This document shows positions 8,444-16,673 of a stretch of DNA of 64,000 nt, one piece after another (within the stretch, counting starts at the first letter, position 1; each line of letters opens with the position of its first letter). The position numbers and the translations under genes were made by a program. The stretch covers positions 1 to 64,000 of the forward strand of contig JAEWPC010000044.1 in the NCBI GenBank assembly GCA_023460795.1, written 5' to 3'. The notes under the pieces were generated by a model. The model had not been told where the DNA came from, ran no database searches, and was given only the letters and a program-made list of their open reading frames with translations. Source of the DNA: Bacillota bacterium (lineage in GTDB: Bacteria > Bacillota > Bacilli > Paenibacillales > Paenibacillaceae).

Positions 8444-10186
8444 ATGGAAGATCAGGCGGTAAAAGAACGAGAGGCGCTAGGTAGGCTCAGACACAGCGCC
8501 GCTCACGTGATGGCGCAAGCGATCGCTCGGATTTACGGGAGGGAGGCGGTCATGCTGGGCATCGGACCGGTGATCGAAGAGGGGTTCTACTACGACATCG
8601 ACATCGGCCGGGCGCTATCGAGCGAAGATTTGGCGGAGATCGAAGCGGAGATGGGCAACATCGTTCGCGAGGATTGGCCTATTGTTAGACGTGTAGTCGG
8701 CAGAGAGGAAGCCGTGCGTATCTTCGAAGGGCTCGGGGATACGCTCAAGCTGGAGTTGATCCGCGACTTGCCGGATTCGGCGGAAATTACGATTTACGAT
8801 CAGGGAGAGTTCTTCGATCTATGCCGAGGCCCGCACGTAGCGTCCACGGGACGCGTCAAGGCGTTCAAGCTCCTTAGCGTGGCAGGCGCCTATTGGCGGG
8901 GGGATTCGAACAATCGGATGCTGCAGCGTATATACGGCACGGCTTTCCCGAAAGCTTCGCAGCTCGCCGAGCATCTGCACGCGCTGGAAGAAGCGAAGAA
9001 GCGGGATCACCGGAAGCTCGGCAAGGAGCTTGAGCTGTTCATGTTCTCGGAGGAAGCGCCTGGCATGCCGTTCTATTTGCCGAAAGGGATGACGATTCGT
9101 ACCGAGCTCGAGAATTTCTCGCGGGAGCTTCAGCAACAGCACGATTACGAGGAAGTCCGCACTCCGCTCATGATGAACCGCCGGCTGTGGGAGCAATCCG
9201 GGCATTGGGATCATTACAAAGACAATATGTACTTCACGGACGTCGACGAGACGCCGTTCGCTCTGAAGCCGATGAACTGCCCGGGACATATGCTCGTGTT
9301 CAAGAACAGTCTTCATTCCTATCGCGAGCTGCCGATCCGAATATCGGAGTTCGGGCAAGTGCACAGGCACGAGTTCTCCGGCGCTCTCAGCGGGATGATG
9401 CGGGTGCGGACATTCTGCCAGGACGACGCTCATCTATTCGTAAGAGAGGACCAGATCGAGGAGGAGATTCGCCGGGTCATCGCGCTTATCGACCGGATGT
9501 ACGACGTATTCGGGTTCGAATACCGGATCGAGCTGTCGACTCGGCCCGATGACTTCATGGGAGCCGTAGAGTCGTGGGACAGGGCGGAAGAAGCATTGAA
9601 GCGCGTGCTCGATAGAAGCGGCATCGCGTACAGTCTGAACGAGGGAGACGGCGCGTTCTACGGACCGAAGATCGACTTCCACATTCTCGACGCGCTTAAG
9701 CGGAGCTGGCAGTGCGGCACGATCCAGGTCGACTTTCAAATGCCGGAGAAGTTCGAGCTTGCGTATATCGGGGAAGACGGGCAGAAGCATCGCCCCGTCG
9801 TCATCCACCGTGCGATCTTCGGGTCGATCGACCGGTTCATGGGCATCTTGACGGAGCATTACGCCGGGGCGTTCCCGACGTGGCTGGCGCCGGTTCAGGC
9901 GAAGCTGCTTCCGGTGTCCGACGCGTTCCTAGACTACGCGCTGGAAGTGAAGCAGCTGCTTGCCTCCGCGGGGATTCGCACCGAGATTGACGCGAGGAGC
10001 GAGAAGCTCGGCTACAAAATTCGCGAGGCGCAGCTGGAGAAGGTGCCGTATATGCTGATCGTCGGGGAACAGGAGCGGAGCGGAGGAACGGTGTCCGTGC
10101 GCAGACGCGGGGAAGGCGACCTTGGATCGTTGGATTCGGCGGCGCTTGCGAAGCGGATTGTAGAAGAGATTCGGTCCAAAGAGTAA
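8444..10186 (+). CDS. thrS: Threonyl-tRNA synthetase lacking the N-terminal TGS domain
   Basis: A class II synthetase of 580 residues that charges tRNA-Thr. The editing domain is present (HSAAHVMAQA near residue 17; CRGPHV near 128), as are the catalytic-core motifs with zinc ligands (MNCPGHM, the His of DDAHLF.., and VIHRAIFGS) and the C-terminal anticodon-binding domain. Usual Bacillus ThrRS is about 640 residues; the missing part is the first 60 or so residues, the TGS domain. The start is fixed by AGGAGGAAG just upstream and by the T-box terminator, so the TGS domain is really absent and not mis-called. It may be a second, regulated ThrRS. Confidence 0.95.
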   Translation: MEDQAVKEREALGRLRHSAAHVMAQAIARIYGREAVMLGIGPVIEEGFYYDIDIGRALSSEDLAEIEAEMGNIVREDWPIVRRVVGREEAVRIFEGLGDTLKLELIRDLPDSAEITIYDQGEFFDLCRGPHVASTGRVKAFKLLSVAGAYWRGDSNNRMLQRIYGTAFPKASQLAEHLHALEEAKKRDHRKLGKELELFMFSEEAPGMPFYLPKGMTIRTELENFSRELQQQHDYEEVRTPLMMNRRLWEQSGHWDHYKDNMYFTDVDETPFALKPMNCPGHMLVFKNSLHSYRELPIRISEFGQVHRHEFSGALSGMMRVRTFCQDDAHLFVREDQIEEEIRRVIALIDRMYDVFGFEYRIELSTRPDDFMGAVESWDRAEEALKRVLDRSGIAYSLNEGDGAFYGPKIDFHILDALKRSWQCGTIQVDFQMPEKFELAYIGEDGQKHRPVVIHRAIFGSIDRFMGILTEHYAGAFPTWLAPVQAKLLPVSDAFLDYALEVKQLLASAGIRTEIDARSEKLGYKIREAQLEKVPYMLIVGEQERSGGTVSVRRRGEGDLGSLDSAALAKRIVEEIRSKE

Positions 10187-10195
10187 TGGTATAAT
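10187..10195 (+). promoter_or_regulatory. Extended -10 promoter for the DUF2277 gene
   Basis: TGG-TATAAT directly after the thrS stop codon is an extended -10 element. No convincing -35 is visible. It would give the next gene its own start. Confidence 0.5.
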
Positions 10196-10231
10196 AGCGA
10201 AAAACGGGAATAGTGAATGGGAGGGCGCGAA

Positions 10232-10504
10232 ATGTGCAGAAACATTAAGACGTTGTTCAATTTCGATCCGCCGGCGACGGAGGACGAGATCGGTGCCGCA
10301 TCGCTGCAATTCGTAAGGAAGCTATCGGGCTTCAACTCGCCTTCCAAAGCGAACGAAGAGGCGTTCCGGCTCGCGGTGCAGGAAGTGTCGGAGGCGGCGC
10401 GCAAGCTGCTCGGATCGCTTGTCACGAACGCGCCGTCGCGCGACAGGCTAGTGGAGATCCAGCGCGCTAAAGCGAGGGCGATCAAACGGTTCGCCAAAGA
10501 GTAA
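10232..10504 (+). CDS. DUF2277 family protein
   Basis: The 90-residue protein begins MCRNIKTLFNFDPPATEDEI and continues with FVRKLSGF..PSKAN, the pattern of DUF2277. Function is unknown; members are small and helical. ATG 10232 has GGGAGGG 6 bases upstream and is preferred over ATG 10217. Confidence 0.85.
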   Translation: MCRNIKTLFNFDPPATEDEIGAASLQFVRKLSGFNSPSKANEEAFRLAVQEVSEAARKLLGSLVTNAPSRDRLVEIQRAKARAIKRFAKE

Positions 10505-10532
10505 TCTTCTTAAGGTGTAGACATCAACTCAG

Positions 10533-10620
10533 TTGACAGGCGACATCGGTCTTGTTACGCTACTAGGAGAGTGAACGCGCGTTCACTCTCCATTTTCGAG
10601 TCTGTGAACGCGCGTTTACA
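10533..10620 (+). promoter_or_regulatory. Promoter with twin palindromic operators
   Basis: TTGACA at 10533-10538 with TACGCT 17 bases on forms a promoter. Just downstream is a perfect 24-base palindrome at 10567-10590 (arms GAGAGTGAAC and GTTCACTCTC around GCGC), and a second near-copy, TGTGAACGCGCGTTTACA, at 10603-10620. The shared core is GTGAACGCGCGTTYAC, and the two centres are 33 bases apart, about three helical turns. This fits paired binding sites of a TetR-type repressor. No such regulator gene lies next to it. Confidence 0.7.
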
Positions 10621-10648
10621 ATCACTTACATAGCATGGAGGGAATAGA

Positions 10649-11596
10649 ATGAAATACCGCAAATTAGGCAATACGGGATTGCAAGTCAGCGAGATCAGCT
10701 TAGGCAGTTGGTTAACATACGGCAATTCGGTCGGTACGGATACGGTTGGCAAGTTGACGAACCGCGCTTTCGAGCTGGGCATCAACTTCTTCGATACGGC
10801 TAACGTGTACGAGCGCGGAGAAGCCGAGCTTCTGCTTGGCGAAGCATTGAAGCAGCATAAGCGCGATTCGTTCGTCGTGGCGACGAAGGCGTTCTGGCCG
10901 ATGGGAGACGGACCGAATGACCGCGGTCTGTCCCGCAAGCACGTGTTCGAGCAGGTTCATGCCAGCTTGAAGCGCCTGCAGATGGACTATGTCGATATTT
11001 TCTATTGCCATCGTTACGATCCGAATACGCCGGCGGAAGAGACGCTTCGCACGATCGAAGACCTCGTTCGCCAAGGCAAGGTCCTGTACGTCGGCGTTAG
11101 CGAATGGACCGCAGCGCAAATCCAAGAAGGACTTCGCGTCGCGGACAAATATTTGCTGGACCGCATCGTCGTGAACCAACCGCAATATAGCATGTTCTAT
11201 CGCCATATCGAGCAAGAGATTATTCCGGTCAGCGAGAAGAACGGAATCTCGCAAGTCGTCTTCTCGCCGCTCGCCCAAGGCGTGCTTACCGGCAAATACC
11301 GCCGTGGTCAGCACATTCCGGAAGGCAGTCGCGCGACGGATCCGAAGGCGAACATGTGGATTAAGAACCTCTTGACGGAAGAGTACCTGGAGAAAGTAGA
11401 GCAATTGATCGTAATCGCCGAGGAGATCGGAATTACGCTGTCGCAGCTCGCGATCGCATGGATTCTCCGCCATGACAGCGTGGCGAGCGCTCTTGTCGGC
11501 GCTACGAAGGTCGAACAGCTCGAGCAGAACGCCAGCGCTTCGGGCATTACCCTGTCCGCGGATATCCTCAAGCGGATCGAAGGCGTATTGGCTTAA
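10649..11596 (+). CDS. Aldo/keto reductase (potassium-channel beta-subunit type)
   Basis: A 315-residue NADPH-dependent (beta/alpha)8 reductase. The catalytic tetrad is visible: Asp and Tyr in FFDTANVYERGEAE, Lys in VVATKAFW, and His in DIFYCHRYDP. The C-terminal part carries the NADPH-binding pattern ALVGATKVEQLEQN. The natural carbonyl substrate cannot be told. GGAGG lies 9 bases before ATG. The twin palindromes upstream suggest that the gene is induced by a ligand of an unlinked regulator. Confidence 0.92.
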   Translation: MKYRKLGNTGLQVSEISLGSWLTYGNSVGTDTVGKLTNRAFELGINFFDTANVYERGEAELLLGEALKQHKRDSFVVATKAFWPMGDGPNDRGLSRKHVFEQVHASLKRLQMDYVDIFYCHRYDPNTPAEETLRTIEDLVRQGKVLYVGVSEWTAAQIQEGLRVADKYLLDRIVVNQPQYSMFYRHIEQEIIPVSEKNGISQVVFSPLAQGVLTGKYRRGQHIPEGSRATDPKANMWIKNLLTEEYLEKVEQLIVIAEEIGITLSQLAIAWILRHDSVASALVGATKVEQLEQNASASGITLSADILKRIEGVLA

Positions 11597-11605
11597 TCGG
11601 GAAGG

Positions 11606-12604
11606 TTACTCGAACCGTTCCAGAATCAGCTTGCCGATCATGTCGCCGGCGGCCAGCGCCTCGTGCGCTTGCTCGAGATTGGCGGCATTGATCGGGGACA
11701 GGCGTTTCGTCAGCGTCGAGCGGATTCGGCCCGCATCTACCAGATCCGATAGGGTGTCCAGCAAGCGATGCTGTTCCTCCATATCCGGCGTATGGAACAT
11801 CGAGCGGGTGAACATCAATTCCCAATGCAGCGCAACGCTTTTAGCGAATATAGCATTCACGTCTACGGGCTCTTCGGCCGGCACGATCGCGCAGATTTTA
11901 CCTTGCGGCGCGATCGCGTCGGCCATTTGCGTCCAATGGGCCGCCGTACTGTTCAAACATAGAACGTAGTCCACGGCATCGAGTCCGGCTGCTTTCAATT
12001 GAGGAACGAACGCTTCGCGATGGTTAATGACGATATCCGCTCCGTGCTCGCGTACCCAATCGGACGATTCCTTCCTGGACGCCGTTCCGATGACCGTCAA
12101 TCCTGCCAGTTTGGCAAGCTGCGTCGCGATCGAGCCTACGCCGCCGGCCGCCCCGATAATAAGGATCGAGCGTCCTTGATTATCCGCTTCATGACGTGAA
12201 AGGTTCATGCGGTCAAATAACGCTTCCCACGCCGTAATCGCGGTTAACGGCAAGGCCGCGGCTTCGGCGAAATCCAGAGTCTTAGGTTTGTTCCCTACGA
12301 TTCTCTCGTCGACCAGATGCAGCTCGCTGTTGCCGCCAGGGCGCACCCTGCTTCCCGCATAATAAACTTCATCACCCGGCTTGAACAGCGCGCACTCCCC
12401 GCCAACCTCCTCTACGACCCCGGCCACGTCCCAACCGAGAATCATCGGCTCGTCATTCGGGTTACCTCCTGCCCGAGCTTTCAAGTCTACCGGATTGACC
12501 GAGACGGCTTTCACTCTTACGAGCAAATCCCTACCCTGCGGCTTCGGCGTTTCCAGCTCGAATTTCGTAAAGCGATTATCTTTCGTTACTCCGATGGCGT
12601 TCAT
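11606..12604 (-). CDS. Zinc-type alcohol dehydrogenase family (quinone-oxidoreductase-like)
   Basis: A 332-residue medium-chain dehydrogenase/reductase. The GroES-like N-terminal part has VKAVSVNPVDLKAR and GWDVAGVV..VG, and the nucleotide-binding site is IIGAAGGVGSIATQLAKLAG. The structural and catalytic zinc cysteines are not obvious, so it belongs with the NADPH-quinone-reductase-like zinc-type subfamily. It is transcribed away from the HxlR regulator, which likely controls it. Confidence 0.9.
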   Translation of the reverse strand: MNAIGVTKDNRFTKFELETPKPQGRDLLVRVKAVSVNPVDLKARAGGNPNDEPMILGWDVAGVVEEVGGECALFKPGDEVYYAGSRVRPGGNSELHLVDERIVGNKPKTLDFAEAAALPLTAITAWEALFDRMNLSRHEADNQGRSILIIGAAGGVGSIATQLAKLAGLTVIGTASRKESSDWVREHGADIVINHREAFVPQLKAAGLDAVDYVLCLNSTAAHWTQMADAIAPQGKICAIVPAEEPVDVNAIFAKSVALHWELMFTRSMFHTPDMEEQHRLLDTLSDLVDAGRIRSTLTKRLSPINAANLEQAHEALAAGDMIGKLILERFE

Positions 12605-12695
12605 ATTCTTACATCCTTTCGAGATTTGAAGTATGGTTCGAACTCAGTATATGAGATACACTGGATATGCAAAAGTACGCAGATTTATCAGATTA

Positions 12696-12713
12696 AGTAT
12701 GAAAAATCATACT
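12696..12713. promoter_or_regulatory. Candidate HxlR operator
   Basis: A perfect palindrome with arms AGTATGA and TCATACT around AAAA lies 19 bases before the HxlR start, between the divergent dehydrogenase and regulator genes. Size and place suit a dimeric winged-helix regulator. Binding is inferred. Confidence 0.6.
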
Positions 12714-12731
12714 ATTGGGAGGGTGGCGCAG

Positions 12732-13106
12732 TTGGGGAACGTTAGCAAAATCGAGACGAAACCGACACCGGCCAAGACGTGCAGCGTCGAGACCGCCTTG
12801 GACGTTATAGGGGGCAAGTGGAAAGGCGTAATCTTGTATCACCTGATCGACGGCAAGAAGCGGTTTAACGAGTTTCGAAGGCTGTACCCGAAATTAACCC
12901 AGTTCATGCTGACGCTGCAGCTGCGGGATTTAGAACGCGACGGGCTCGTCCATCGCCAGGTGTACGGCGAAGTGCCGCCGAGGGTGGAGTATTCGCTGAC
13001 GGAGTATGGCAGAACGCTGGAACCGATCATCTTGGCGATGAAAGCTTGGGGGCAGACGTATCAGGCGCGGCAGGGTATGGCGACACCGGATCATGAGTGC
13101 GAGTGA
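12732..13106 (+). CDS. HxlR-family transcriptional regulator
   Basis: A 124-residue winged-helix regulator: C.VE.ALDVIGGKWK near residue 17, LYHLIDGKKRFNEFRRL, LTLQLRDLERDGLVHR, and VEYSLTEYGR. These match the HxlR type (YodB, CatR), which sense thiol-reactive electrophiles or quinones; the Cys in the KTCSVE segment sits where YodB/HypR keep their redox cysteine. TTG 12732 is chosen because GGGAGGGTGG lies 8 bases upstream; ATG 12699 is an alternative but falls inside the palindrome. It probably controls the divergent dehydrogenase. Confidence 0.9.
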   Translation: MGNVSKIETKPTPAKTCSVETALDVIGGKWKGVILYHLIDGKKRFNEFRRLYPKLTQFMLTLQLRDLERDGLVHRQVYGEVPPRVEYSLTEYGRTLEPIILAMKAWGQTYQARQGMATPDHECE

Positions 13107-13189
13107 CGAGGGACGGTCGAGGTTCGAACTAGACCTTCGGAGGGGATAGGTTTCGGCGTTAGTCGCTTACGTCCAAAATTATCCAGCGT

Positions 13190-13221
13190 TATACTACGAT
13201 TGTAGATCAATCAATCGTAGT
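13190..13221 (+). promoter_or_regulatory. Inverted repeat at the DUF2306 promoter
   Basis: TATACT at 13190-13195 is a likely -10. A perfect 10-bp inverted repeat (ACTACGATTG / CAATCGTAGT, 13193-13202 and 13212-13221) with a 9-base centre overlaps it and ends just before the SD. It could be an operator or an mRNA hairpin at the ribosome-binding site. Confidence 0.5.
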
Positions 13222-13233
13222 GGGTGATGGGAT

Positions 13234-13911
13234 ATGGCTAATCGCAAGGTACGGAACGTTAGAATCATGCCTAGATGGTCGTTCGCTCTGTTGGCGCTGC
13301 TTGCGTTAGGAATAGGGGCGTATGCCTTTGCTCTTTACGGCGATTACGACGGAATGAAGGCGCGGGATTTCGTTACGTCGAAGGAGATCGAGCTTCCGGA
13401 TTTATGGTACAAAGTGCTGTGGGTGCATGCCGCCGCCTCGGGCGTCGCGCTCTCGATCGGATGGCTGCAATTCGTTAAGAGGCTTCGCAGACGCAGAACG
13501 GGATTGCACCGCGCTATCGGGTACTTATACTCGGTCATGTTAGCCGCCGGCGGCGTAACCGGATTGTACATGGCCTATTACGCCGACGGCGGATGGATCG
13601 GGAGAACGGGTTTCGCCACCTTATCCGTCTTATGGCTGTATACCTTGTACCGCAGCTTGAAGAGCATCATCGCCGATCGGGACGTCAAAGCGCACGGCGG
13701 CTGGATGACGCGCAATTACGCGCTGACTTGCGCGGCGATTATGCTGCGGGTATACACGGCAATCGCGGACGGGGCATTGGGTATAACCGACACGAACGAT
13801 TCGTTCGTCGTGATCGGTTGGCTCGCTTGGGTGCCGAATCTGATATTCGCGCAATGGCTCATCAACAGAAGAAGGATTCACGAACCTCCCGCGACGACTC
13901 TCCAATTGTGA
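13234..13911 (+). CDS. DUF2306 membrane protein
   Basis: The 225-residue protein has six or so membrane helices with LWVHAAASGVALSIGWLQF, the RTGLHRAIGYLY motif and KAHGGWMTRNYALT, all typical of DUF2306. Function unknown. The SD is GGGTGATGG. Its last 34 bases overlap the end of the convergent 5'-nucleotidase gene. Confidence 0.85.
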   Translation: MANRKVRNVRIMPRWSFALLALLALGIGAYAFALYGDYDGMKARDFVTSKEIELPDLWYKVLWVHAAASGVALSIGWLQFVKRLRRRRTGLHRAIGYLYSVMLAAGGVTGLYMAYYADGGWIGRTGFATLSVLWLYTLYRSLKSIIADRDVKAHGGWMTRNYALTCAAIMLRVYTAIADGALGITDTNDSFVVIGWLAWVPNLIFAQWLINRRRIHEPPATTLQL

Positions 13912-15470
13912 TCGCAAGTTGCCCGTATGGTGCGGCGCTCCAGAATGTAGTCCGCGATGATTTCCGTCATGTCTACGGTGATCTCGCGGACGACGGGCTT
14001 GCCGCCCAGCATGGCATAGTTGCCTCCTCCTCCGGCGCGATAGCTGTTCATCGCGACCTCGTACAGGGCATGCCGATCTAAAGGCTTGCCGCCTCGCATC
14101 AACTTCACGACTCTTCTCCCTACGGGCTTGGAAAGATCTAGCTCGTACTCGATGCCCTCCCACATGTCGTAATTGTAATGCTGCGGCTTCGGCTCGTTGA
14201 ACGCGGCGCTGACGGCCGGCTCGCCGTCCTGCAGCTCGAAATATGCGGCCGATTGCTCCAACGCGTCGGCAATATCCTGCCCTGAAATTCGCAGCACCTT
14301 AAGCGTGTTCGGGTAGATGTAGTTGGAGACGATGTCCCGCATCGTTATGCGTTCTTGAAACCCCGGCGATTCGTCGGTAAAGAGTGCGGTGAGAGAGATG
14401 TCGGCTCCGGTCGCATCCATCTGTACCCGGTTGACGAACTCGATGAAAGGATGGTCCGAAGTCCGCGCCTCCATCGGGTTTAGGATCGCCATATCCCCTT
14501 CGGCGCGTCCGATCGGCTGATCCAGCCACTTCTGCGTCCGCGCCTCCTCCTCCGCGATCCTCTCGAGCAATCTCTCGTCTTTGGGCGTTCCGGGCGCAAG
14601 GCTGATGACCTCGGAGTGCTTTTCTTCTATGCCCCATTGCCCGTCCCTCAACGATAATCCCACCGTCACCTTGCCGATCGCTTGCCCGTTGCACCCCGGT
14701 TGCACGATCGTTACGCCGTTAACTTCGCCCGTAAGCATGCGATGCTGATGCCCGGTGATCAAGACGTCGATTCCCGGCACTTCCATGCACAGCGCGTGGC
14801 CTTGATTTTCTCCCGTTAGCGGTTCGCTCGGCTCTCCCGACCGCAAATCCCGTTCGAAGCCCCCATGGTAAGAGACGATCATGACATCCGGCCGCTCCGT
14901 TTCACGGATATGGGCTACCCAATGTTTCGCTGTATCGACGGCATCGCGGAATTCCAGTCCGGCAATATGGGAAGGCAGCTCCCAGTTCGGAATGTAAGGC
15001 GTCGTCAGCCCGAGAATCGCGACGGTCGCTCCTTCAGGGGTTCGCTTAATCACATAAGGCTTCCCAAAGGCGGGCAGGCCATTCGCGCTATTAAGGATAT
15101 TAGCGGATAGCCAAGGGAAATCCGACTGAGCGATGGCCCGGCTCAGCACCTGCGTACCGTAATTGAATTCGTGATTGCCGATGACGGCCGCGTCGTACTG
15201 GAGATAGTTAAGCGCATTAACGGCAGGGTGGATGTCCGCGTCGGCCGCAAACTTGGCATGGTGGTACATGAGCGGCGTTCCTTGAATCAAATCGCCGTTG
15301 TCGATGAGCAACGCAGACGGATTCAGCGTGCGTTCTCGCTCGATTAACGTCGCTAACTTGGCTAGCCCGAGCTCGCGTTCCGCGCTGCCGCGGTAATCCG
15401 TCGGGAACAAGTGCCCATGCAGGTCGCTGGTGACCAACACGGTTAAACGAAATTCCGCGTCGTTGTCCAA
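13878..15470 (-). CDS. Bifunctional metallophosphatase / 5'-nucleotidase (UshA/YunD type)
   Basis: A 530-residue enzyme with an N-terminal calcineurin-like phosphatase domain (SDLHGHLF, DNGDLIQGTP, GNHEFNYG, SYHGGFE, GHQH) and a C-terminal 5'-nucleotidase domain (from about residue 320; NSYRAGGGGNY near 460). It dephosphorylates nucleotides or cyclic phosphodiesters. No signal peptide is present, so it acts inside the cell like YunD, unlike secreted UshA. The start is TTG with GGGGAGGA 7 bases upstream. It diverges from the phn operon, which may hint at phosphate scavenging. It overlaps DUF2306 tail to tail. Confidence 0.9.
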   Translation of the reverse strand: MDNDAEFRLTVLVTSDLHGHLFPTDYRGSAERELGLAKLATLIERERTLNPSALLIDNGDLIQGTPLMYHHAKFAADADIHPAVNALNYLQYDAAVIGNHEFNYGTQVLSRAIAQSDFPWLSANILNSANGLPAFGKPYVIKRTPEGATVAILGLTTPYIPNWELPSHIAGLEFRDAVDTAKHWVAHIRETERPDVMIVSYHGGFERDLRSGEPSEPLTGENQGHALCMEVPGIDVLITGHQHRMLTGEVNGVTIVQPGCNGQAIGKVTVGLSLRDGQWGIEEKHSEVISLAPGTPKDERLLERIAEEEARTQKWLDQPIGRAEGDMAILNPMEARTSDHPFIEFVNRVQMDATGADISLTALFTDESPGFQERITMRDIVSNYIYPNTLKVLRISGQDIADALEQSAAYFELQDGEPAVSAAFNEPKPQHYNYDMWEGIEYELDLSKPVGRRVVKLMRGGKPLDRHALYEVAMNSYRAGGGGNYAMLGGKPVVREITVDMTEIIADYILERRTIRATCDHNWRVVAGGS

Positions 15471-15571
15471 AGTTAATCCTCCCCAAACAATCTCCTAATA
15501 TTCGGAAAATGACAGTGACTATGATAGAAAGAGTGCGACTCATACATAAAAAATAGGGAGTGGAAACGAGA

Positions 15572-16585
15572 ATGTCAAGAAAGGTTACCGTACTGTTAGC
15601 TTTGATCCTGTCGACCGTATTCGTTCTTAGCGCTTGCGGCAATAAAGACAATAACAACGCCAATGCTAGCAACAACGCTTCGCCAAGCGAAACGGCGACG
15701 CCTTCGGAGAGCCCGTCCCCGAGCCCGTCCGAATCGCCTTCGGAGAGCGCGGCAGCCGGTTACGTGCCGGAGACCCTCACGGTACAATTCGTACCTTCGC
15801 AGAACGCGGACACGCTAGAAGCGAAAGCAAAGCCGCTTGAGAAGCTGCTTGGCGACCGCCTTGGCATACCGGTTAAAGTCAGCGTATCGACCGACTACAA
15901 CACGATCATCGAAGCGATGGCTTCCGAGAAAGTCGACGTGGGCTTCTTGCCTCCGACCGCGTACGTTCTCGCCAAAGAGAAGGGCGCCGCCGAAGTTATT
16001 CTTCAGGCGCAACGATTCGGCGTAGACGACGCCACGGGAGCTCCTACGACGGAGCTCGTGGACTCCTATAAGTCTATGATCATCGTGAAGAAGGACTCTC
16101 CTATTCAGACGCTGGCCGATCTGAAGGGCAAGAAGATCGCCTACCAGAACGTTACTTCCTCCGCGGGCTACGTATGGCCTGCGGCGGCGATTATGGATGC
16201 CGGTCTCGACCCGCTGAACGACGTAACGCCCGTAACGGTCAAAGGCCACGATCAAGGCGTTATCTCCGTGCTGAACGGCGACGTGGACGCGGCCGCTATA
16301 TTCCAAGACGCCCGCACCATCGTCTCCAAGGACTACCCTACGGTCATGGAAGATACGAGGGTGCTAACGTTTACCGCGCCGATTCCGAACGATACGATTG
16401 CGGTCCGCTCCGACATGAACGCGGATTGGGTGAAAAAGCTTCAAGACGCGTTCATCGACATCGGCAAGAGCGAAGAGGGCCATCAGGTCATTAAAGACAT
16501 TTACACGCATGAAGGCTACGTCGTATCGAATGACGCCGTATTCGATGTCGTGCGCGAATATGGACAGAAAGTAAAGACGGAATAA
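15572..16585 (+). CDS. phnD: Phosphonate/phosphite ABC transporter substrate-binding lipoprotein
   Basis: A 337-residue PhnD-type lipoprotein: signal with lipobox LSAC, a Ser/Pro/Glu-rich tether, then TLTVQFVPSQNADTLEAKAKPLEKLL and VDVGFLPPTAYVLAKEKGAAEV, and TLADLKGKKIAYQNVTSSAGYVWP, which are PhnD/PtxB hallmarks. It binds a phosphonate, phosphite or phosphate ester outside the cell. ATG 15572 follows AGGGAG; an in-frame GTG at 15560 would only add four residues. It leads the phnDCEE operon. Confidence 0.92.
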   Translation: MSRKVTVLLALILSTVFVLSACGNKDNNNANASNNASPSETATPSESPSPSPSESPSESAAAGYVPETLTVQFVPSQNADTLEAKAKPLEKLLGDRLGIPVKVSVSTDYNTIIEAMASEKVDVGFLPPTAYVLAKEKGAAEVILQAQRFGVDDATGAPTTELVDSYKSMIIVKKDSPIQTLADLKGKKIAYQNVTSSAGYVWPAAAIMDAGLDPLNDVTPVTVKGHDQGVISVLNGDVDAAAIFQDARTIVSKDYPTVMEDTRVLTFTAPIPNDTIAVRSDMNADWVKKLQDAFIDIGKSEEGHQVIKDIYTHEGYVVSNDAVFDVVREYGQKVKTE

Positions 16586-16609
16586 GCGAGCCGCGCTGTT
16601 CAGCAAGCA

Positions 16610-16650
16610 GCAGCCAGCCTGGGCGATCATGCCGCGGCTGGCTGCGTTAT
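16610..16650 (+). terminator. Intercistronic hairpin after phnD
   Basis: A perfect 10-bp stem (GCAGCCAGCC / GGCTGGCTGC) with a 16-base loop is followed by GTTATTTTA. It lies between phnD and phnC and would let only part of the transcripts continue, giving excess binding protein over the membrane parts. The T-run is weak, so it may instead protect the phnD mRNA end. Confidence 0.65.
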
Positions 16651-16673
16651 TTTACATAAAGGGATGGGTCATC

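Noticed and set aside
13107..13150. tRNA-like GGTTCGAACTAGACC segment
   Set aside because: It looks like a T-arm but no acceptor stem, D-arm or anticodon arm can be drawn around it.
15471..15571. PHO box between the 5'-nucleotidase and phnD genes
   Set aside because: No TTAACA/TTTACA direct repeats at 11-base spacing are present.
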